From assembly GCA_963920635.1 (NCBI GenBank), contig OY987299.1, forward strand, positions 65,578,692 to 65,642,691: DNA of 64,000 nucleotides, written 5' to 3'. A model generated the notes under the pieces. It made no database searches and had not been told where the DNA came from. It was given only the letters and a program-made list of their open reading frames with translations. The DNA comes from Pseudeuparius sepicola. Lineage: Eukaryota; Arthropoda; Insecta; Coleoptera; Anthribidae. Position numbers and translations under genes: made by a program. Below are positions 58,284 to 64,000 of the stretch, piece after piece. How positions within the stretch are numbered: the first letter of the stretch is position 1; every line of letters begins with the position of its first letter.

Positions 58284-58690
58284 ATCAACTTATTGATGTA
58301 TAATTTCAACTTGTAAATAAATTGTGAATAGGAAAATGTTACCTTTTATTTAACCATCAAGCTAGATCAAGCTTCTGGGACTCTAACGAACCATTTTTGG
58401 TAATAAAGGTGACAGTACTAGTTGGGCAGTAAGTGACTTTATAATTATTTATTTTAACCTTTAGCTTTATTTTTAAGAATTTAAAAATATATGAAAACAT
58501 TTTTATTTATTTGCTATTTTTCTCTAATAATTTTTGAATTAGTGCGGGAACACATCACCAAACAGGTGAAATACAATTTTAGTTCAAAACCTTGGTTGCA
58601 AAAAGTATAATTTTTTCTAAAGTGTCTGAACCCACCTTAATACAGGAAAATAGAGTGAGAAATAAACAAAATATATTTTCTGATAGTTAC

Positions 58691-58901
58691 CTGGGATGTG
58701 GATCTTGTAAATATGACAGCACACCTTGCATTACGCCAGGAACTCCTTCCATGATCTGCGGCAGCATGCACTCCATGTGTTTGTGACAGCCTTCACCAAT
58801 GGCACTGATTGCCATTAGAGCCGCATGGCGTTGCTTCCAGTCGGAACTGGCAAGCATCGTGGGGATGCTGGCCGTTACAAGAGGTAAGATAACCTTGCCA
58901 C
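58691..58901 (-). CDS. IPO5: IPO5 exon (importin-5, central HEAT repeats), first of three in window
   Basis: Internal coding exon of importin-5, a karyopherin-beta nuclear import receptor that carries ribosomal proteins, histones and other cargo through the nuclear pore and releases them on Ran-GTP. On the minus strand it opens after a TTTAG acceptor with two bases of a split Gly codon, encodes 69 residues (starting [10 protein letters not shown], ending SYLQDPHP) and closes CCCAG before a GTAACT donor. Visible family motifs are the [19 protein letters not shown] helix pair and the DPHPR turn, typical HEAT-repeat sequence. The terminal AG plus the first A of the next exon makes the Arg of DPHPR-VRYAAC, so no residue is missing between the two exons. 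The preceding exon must lie beyond 64000; I did not find it. Identification is from recognising the family and is strong; orthology to IPO5 rather than a close paralogue is very likely. Confidence 0.93.
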
Positions 58902-59465
58902 CTAAATGAGATTTTTATACTATTAAAATATTCAAATAAAGTTACAGCTATATCAATAAGATATTAGTACAGGAGCATAAAATATTCTGTGGGACCTTTT
59001 ATGAAGGGAAGTTAAGGCTATGTGGAATTTTTTTATTGTATGCTACGTAATAGCGTTGCGCTGTTTGGCTTTTATGACGTCATACATCCAAGATGGCCAC
59101 CATACAAGACATTTATTCATTCCATCACGAATAACTCCTTCCAGAGGGCTCATATGCAAAATGTGCATAGAACATTTTCTGTTCTGCATGAGCAGACGAA
59201 CAAATTTAGTAATTATAAATTTTTCCATATCGTCTATCGTTTACTAGTTATGATCCATTATATATGTCACCATCCCATCGGTTTAGAACCATCGGTTATT
59301 TATTAAGTGTGAAAAATAATGATTGTGCTACTATTTACTCACAATAACTTTAATATTACACGTAGATGCAACAAACATTACAAATAGAGTGATTACAGTG
59401 GTATGAAACACACTTTAATAATAATTATTATTGTTAAACAATAATTGTTATAATTAATAATTACT
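58902..59465. other. IPO5: intron upstream of the first IPO5 exon in window
   Basis: Starts with the TTTAG acceptor. AT-rich, with a palindromic AATAATTATTATT stretch at about 59418-59465. Small frames here are not recognised. Confidence 0.5.
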
Positions 59466-59910
59466 GTCCAAATAGCAACTTACACATATTTCGGGCCAAA
59501 ATATAACGATTGAGGCTAACATGCCTTAATAGTTAATAATTGTTTAAAAGATGCAGGGCGTTGAAGTTCATTTTTTAAAATTGAATGATAACTAGATCTC
59601 CCAAAATAATGAAGCTGCTGAACTGAAATTTGGCACTGCTGTATTTTTGGGGACAAAGAATAAGCTGAAGATGTCAATTTCTATGTATCTCACAGAAGGC
59701 GTCACATTTTGAATCGTGCTTTTACTCTCAACTTTTTTGAGGTTATCTTTTTGGTCTTACTGGTCAATCATTTTAGTGCATCTGTACATTCTGTAACAAA
59801 AAGGTACTCTTGTTTCATAACGATAAAATCAACCCTTTGCGTTGAAATTGGCAAAATGCGCACCAAAACACCCGTTGACTCCAACATTCGAGAAAATAAA
59901 ATTTTTACCT
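59466..59910 (+). repeat. repeat family R, copy 3
   Basis: Collinear with the reverse of 54029-54480 (GGGCCAAAATRT, GCTGCTGAACTGAAATTTGG, TTTTTTGAGGTTATCTTTTT). Its left tip is missing. It runs straight into a split MITE-C, as at 54 kb. Confidence 0.8.
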
Positions 59911-59921
59911 GCCACTTTTAA

Positions 59922-60504
59922 GGATCGCGCACATTACACCAGCACGGACCAGCACGGACCGGCACAGCACGGACCAGCAAAATACGTCGGTAATAAATTC
60001 CCGTATATTTAAATACAACCACGCACACTAGACCATCACCGGCACGGACCATCACCAGCAACCACCGTCACTGCAGGTAGTCACGGTCTGGTCCGGTGTA
60101 GTGTGCGCCGGCGTCACCAGCACGAACTGGCGATTCACAGCTTTCCCGTGCTTGGATCCGTCAGCAATCTTGACTTTGTCTACTTCGCACGCGCTGGGTA
60201 ATAAAAAAATAAGAACATTAACAGGATGCACCCATAATCTCTTTTTTTGCTCTCTGTCCATTTCTTCATCCTCATCATCTTCACATAATAAAATTCCAAG
60301 TACAAAAACTTTCTCGTCAAATCTGCATAATTCAATTTTGTGAAAATAATTTAACGAAATCACGTGTGTGCAGTATAGATGTTATTGCGAGACTATTCAC
60401 GCGGGTGCAGGTTCGTGCTGCTCTGTGCTTGTATAGTGTGCAACCTATTGCTGGTTGCTGGTCCGTCCGCGCTGGTCCGTGCTGGTATAATGTGCGCGAT
60501 TTTT
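59922..60504. mobile_element. Harbinger-like non-autonomous element, 583 bp
   Basis: Near-perfect 30-bp TIRs (ATCGCGCACATTACACCAGC at the left, complement at the right) with internal tandem CCAGCACGGA units. The uninterrupted target (compare 53.8 kb) shows duplication of TTAA or TTTTAA (59916-59921, 60503-60508). A fragment of transposase-like coding sequence lies inside. The duplication would also fit the 3-bp TAA typical of PIF/Harbinger. Confidence 0.75.
60210..60363 (-). pseudogene. possible Harbinger transposase N-terminal fragment
   Basis: The minus-strand frame contains EDDEDEEMDREQKKRLWVHP followed by VNV. A basic, tryptophan-containing K-K-R-x-W-V-H-P segment is typical of the start of insect PIF/Harbinger nucleases (HARBI1-like). 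The frame then continues into non-homologous sequence, and no catalytic domain is present. This is a short resemblance, so the family call is tentative. Confidence 0.4.
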
Positions 60505-60583
60505 TTAATGTTACAGATCAACTGTACCATTTAAGGTGAGAAAAAAGTCCTTATGAATAATGTACCAAAAATGTTTCGCTTTC

Positions 60584-61480
60584 TGGGACCTGTGTTTTTT
60601 ATTTTGTTTATGAAGGACATGTCGGATGCATGGAATGCAGTAGACAGGTGCATTGCATATGCCGACGACACAAATTTCCTGGTGTCCGCAGATGGCTGGG
60701 ATGAGGCAATATGTAGGGCAAATGCCGCAGCCAGGGAGTTTGAGGTATGGTGTGCAAATAGTGGCCTACTGCTAAATCCCTCCAAATCGCAATGCATCTT
60801 AATCTTGACAAAGAATGTTACCCTTGATTTTAGTGCTTTAATAAGAAATAATAAAAAGTGTATAAGACAAGTTGAGAAGGCGAGATTCTTGGGAGTGCAC
60901 ATCGATCATAAGATGACTTGGGGAACATCAAGTGGATTGTCTTGTGTCCAGAATGAGTGCCAGCTGCTTCCTATTACGCCAGATACGTGGCACCGTTTCC
61001 TTTGCTGTTCTGAGACTAGTATATTATGGTTTAGTTCAATCAGTACTTGCATATGGGATAGTGTTTTTGGGGAATTCGGCACACGCTGGTGCAGTTTTTA
61101 AATCTCAAAAGAGAGTGGTTAGGTGTATGGCTGGTGTTCATCCTAGGACTCCCTGCAGGCAATTCTTCATTAAATTTTCTATTTTGACATTGCCATCACT
61201 GTACATATTCAATCTGATCATGTATATAAAGAATAGTGAGAGTAGTTTTAGGAGAAACAATTCTATACATACATATGGTACTCGGCAAAGCAACTGCTTT
61301 CATATGCCTTTTTCTCGTCTCAGCATTTCTCAGAATTCACATGTCTATATGGGCATGCAATGTTTTAATAAATTTGTAAGTATGTTTGGTGATTCTGATG
61401 GTATTAATGGATTTAAGAGTAAGCTGATGTCATATCTAGTTAGTAGAGCATTTTATACTGTGGATGATTTTATTAACAAT
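60584..61480 (+). pseudogene. LINE RT and ORF2 C-terminus, one frameshift
   Basis: First frame: LGPVFFILFMKDMSDAWNAV, CIAYADDTNFLVSADGW with the catalytic YADD (about 60655-60670), LLLNPSKSQCI and RFLGVHIDHKMTWG. A frameshift near 60930 moves to a second frame ending at TGA near 61481: MSASCFLLRQIRGTVSFAVL, YYGLVQSVLAYGIVFLGNSA, KRVVRCMAGVHPRTPCRQFF and THTYGTRQSN-like text, finishing RAFYTVDDFINN. The catalytic residues are kept, so this copy is younger than the 34-, 37- and 47-kb fragments. Confidence 0.85.
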
Positions 61481-61644
61481 TGACATGTATGTATTGTTTT
61501 TAAAGGGGGAAAGAAAAAAAATTAATGATTGACATGTATTATATTTCTTTATTCTTTTTTTATATTTCTTCTTTGCTACTAGTGGACAAGTCTTGTAAAC
61601 ATTTTGTGTTTTGTTATGATGAATAAATCTTACTTACTTACTTA
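60584..61644 (+). mobile_element. 5'-truncated jockey/CR1-type LINE with CTTA-repeat tail
   Basis: Inserted in MITE-C; CTTTC occurs at both edges (60579-60583, 61645-61649) and is a likely target duplication. It starts within RT at LGPVFF and ends AATAAATCTTACTTACTTA. Confidence 0.82.
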
Positions 61645-61784
61645 CTTTCAAAATGGAATGGATTGAAACTCAGCAAAATTTGAACACTATTTCAAGAAAA
61701 CAAATGGTCTTTTGACCACTGCCCATTTTGCATTTTTTGTTTATTTTGAATGTACAGTTGATCTGAAACATTTAAAAGAGTGTA

Positions 61785-62776
61785 GCATTTTTATTTTCCA
61801 ATATCTCCAAACTTATAAAATGCTCCATTTCTACTCTATTTCTTGTTACGTTGTGATTATCCCTTATTGCTTTCTCACTACCCTGTACATCAGTCCCCAA
61901 AGTAATAAATAATAGGACCCTTACCTATGCAACCAACAATACACCTGATTTCAAATTTGGCGCGCTACCCAGTGCGAATGACGTGTCCATCACTTGACAT
62001 TCTTCAGTAGGTGATGGCGATTGTTTGTTTATTGATATTTATTATTTTTGAAAAAGAAGCGTCCCAGACGACGATACCAAATCCGGCGAAAAGCCCAAAT
62101 ATTAGATTACCGAAGTGGATTTGATTTAATCTAACAGTAAACCAATCTCTGCCGCGATTTCGGGATAAGATTTGACCTAATTTCTGTTGTCGTTCCTGCG
62201 TAAGAATCTCTGTACCATCCTTACTGGTTGTATTATCTTTCTGGCCTTATCAATACCAAAGGGTAAGTTATTACTCTCTCAAAATACTTGGAATATGTCC
62301 TACAATAGTTTCTTATTGTATTTTAGCAACCTTGAATAAACAAGACATATTATATTTATTACGGAGTATATCCTATCAAAGAGAAACCCTCATGCAAATG
62401 ATGTGAGTAATAGCAAGAGTAATGCGATTTTCACAACCTGCAATTAATGTTCTTTTTTAGGGTTTTTTTCTTCTACCTTCACTATCTTTTTGATTAAACA
62501 CAACATCCATCTACGTTGTCATTTGTTGTACCATCTAAGAATTTTGCCTACTACAAGTTTTCATTAATATTGTTGCTGCACGTCGACTGTAGGAGTTTGA
62601 TATTGAATACCTGCTTGCTGTTTAGAACTCGTACCATTGAAGCGGACACCAATTACAACGGAGTTGTCCGAGACGATTTGCATCTATCGTTTTCGTATGT
62701 TCAACCATTGCTGGAGTTACAGGCCAGTCCAATCCATTTTATTATTATTAATTTGAAATATATGTCATTTTTAAAC
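61785..62776. other. intronic gap
   Basis: No gene or repeat recognised. Confidence 0.5.
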
Positions 62777-63435
62777 GATACAGTAACCATTGCATAGATC
62801 AAAGTTTTCTCCTTCACCAACGTAACGTCAAAGATATTGCTATCTTTGTTGGAACATGTCCTGCCATGCTGCAGGAACAATGATCCCAGCCAGCCCATTA
62901 CCGGTTTCATCCTCTTTGGGAATCATCAGATGGACATAGGCAAAATCTGGAGTGGATGGATTCAAAAGATAGAACCAACAGAAACAACTACTCCGAGGGC
63001 TAATACCCCTACCGGCATTGAACTACACCATTGGTTCTCGATTTTCATTGGGAATAAACATTGCATAGATCAGAGTTTTCTCCTTCACCAACGTAACGTC
63101 AAAGATATTGCTATCTTTGTTGAGTAGTTGTTTCTGTTGGTTCTATCTTTTGAATCCATCCACTCCGGATTTTGCCTACGTCCATCTGATGATTCCCAAA
63201 GAGGATAAAACCGGTAATGGGCTGGCTGGGATCATTGTTCCTGCAGCATGTCAGGACATGTCGCAACAAAGATAGCAATATCTTTGACGTTACGTTGGTG
63301 AAGGAGAAAACTTTGATCTATGCAATGTTTCTTCCCAACGAAAATCGAGAACCAATGGTGCAGTTCAATGCCGGTAGGGGTATTAGCCCTCGGTGTAGTT
63401 GTTTCTGTTGGTTCTATCTTTTGATACAGTAACCA
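62777..63435. repeat. palindromic block between exact 13-bp direct repeats
   Basis: GATACAGTAACCA occurs at 62777-62789 and 63423-63435. Between them, a unit starting TTGCATAGATCAAAG (62790) is followed by a second partial direct copy (63060-63122). A long inverted copy (about 63127-63420) then reads back through CCAATGGTGCAGTTC and GGGCTAATACC-complement blocks. The same short frame therefore appears on both strands. Confidence 0.8.
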
Positions 63436-63964
63436 GTTCATTTTATATATATGTGCCAGTGCAATATATAAAAAAGACAAGGAAAAGATCATGAACTTCG
63501 CCACATTAGATAATTAATTTTGGTATAAAGAGACACAATAGTCAGGTATAACTATTCTTTTTATAAAAGTATTCATAAAGGAAATCCATAGTACTACAAT
63601 GGTAAATAGTTAGTATGGTTACACGTAAAGTATCTTTATAATGTTATATCGCTTACAGTCATTCTGTTATCATTTGTAACAACATAATCTGTCAACAATA
63701 AAACGAGTAGTTGAGCAAACGTCTAGAGTTCCAGTGTGACTATTTATCTATACCTGCACCAAGGTAACCTTTATTTATTTTATGCTTTTTCTTAGTTCGA
63801 AGCTAACAAACTAAGTGGCGCCCTATTATTTTAAAAGTGACCGGACAACACCTGTTCAGCTTAACCCCTTTACGAGAAACTTCTCCACCCACGACCATTT
63901 TGCTCTCCAGGCGAACAGCTGCTGTCCGCCTTAAGGATAGTGTGTTTTAAATACGCTACAAGTG
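63436..63964. other. intronic gap
   Basis: Nothing recognised. Confidence 0.5.
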
Positions 63965-64000
63965 GTAGCTGAAAATTTTATGTTTCGAATGTTGGAGTTA
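63965..64000 (-). repeat. repeat family R, copy 4, cut by window end
   Basis: GGTAGCTGAAAATTTTATGT and TTCGAATGTTGGAGTTA match the left end of the 54029 copy. Confidence 0.65.

Larger units (their letters stand above)
38885..58690 (-). other. IPO5: IPO5 intron, 19.8 kb
   Basis: Intron between two contiguous IPO5 exons: donor GTAACT at 58690, acceptor ATTTTAG ending at 38885. It holds the elements listed separately between 39 and 58 kb. No other host exon was recognised in it, and none is required by the protein. Confidence 0.9.
59911..61784 (+). mobile_element. MITE-C, second copy, split by two insertions
   Basis: Left tip GCCACTTTTAA (59911), then, after a Harbinger-like insert, TGTTACAGATCAACTGTACC. 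After a LINE insert, CAAAATGGAATGGATTGAAA. Right end near GTTGATCTGAAACATTTAAA (about 61750-61780). Removing both inserts leaves about 220 bp, as in the 53.8-kb copy. Confidence 0.8.

Noticed and set aside
62837..63127. Conserved 96-residue frame duplicated on both strands at 63232-63504
   Set aside because: Duplication is due to the DNA palindrome; the protein has no known motif.
1..64000. CRISPR arrays, rRNA, bacterial operons or ribosome-binding sites
   Set aside because: None seen; spliced exons and eukaryotic transposons show this is an animal nuclear sequence.

Overview
The window appears to lie entirely inside one animal nuclear gene. Three minus-strand exons, at 58691-58901, 38287-38884 and 14006-14186, encode consecutive pieces (about 330 residues) of importin-5 (IPO5 / karyopherin beta-3). 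Their splice phases join without gaps, so the introns between them measure 19,806 and 24,100 bp, and the flanking introns run off both ends. The protein looks like an insect or other arthropod version. The transposon mix (BEL/Pao, Ty3/gypsy, R1-type and jockey/CR1-type LINEs, mariner, hAT, Harbinger-like, piggyBac-like MITEs) agrees with that. I cannot name the species.

Almost everything else is dead or non-autonomous mobile DNA in AT-rich intron. 1-4.5 kb: decayed BEL/Pao element. 4.6-5.85 kb: 3' piece of a GC-rich R1-type LINE. 6.9-9.2 kb: a 933-bp foldback next to a complete but broken mariner. 9.2-14 kb: repeats, a second foldback and a LINE tail, then IPO5 exon 3. 14.2-15.6 kb: SINE-like sequence and two inverted-repeat elements. 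15.7-17.9 kb: another R1-type copy. 17.9-25.1 kb: a gypsy element split by two hAT insertions, one of which holds a foldback with a mariner fragment inside it. 25.2-30.65 kb: the longest R1-type copy (ORF1, endonuclease, RT, RNase H, GAT-repeat tail).

31.5-38 kb: LINE remnants, an internally deleted mariner inside a LINE RT, and a third R1-type fragment, then IPO5 exon 2. 39-45.9 kb: two foldbacks, each carrying a smaller MITE, a LINE endonuclease fragment and a 52-bp perfect inverted repeat. 47.2-48.5 kb: LINE on the minus strand. 52.5-55.2 kb: virus-like or Maverick-like gene fragments broken by a TTAA-flanked MITE. 54.6-54.8 kb: minisatellite. 56.5-58 kb: an unclassified element and an R1-type fragment, then IPO5 exon 1 of this set. 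59.5-61.8 kb: a MITE split by a Harbinger-like element and a LINE. 62.8-63.4 kb: a palindromic block between exact 13-bp direct repeats.

Only the IPO5 exons look under coding constraint. No transposon reading frame is intact. Element ends were read by eye; those with a matching TIR and TSD are base-precise and the others are approximate.
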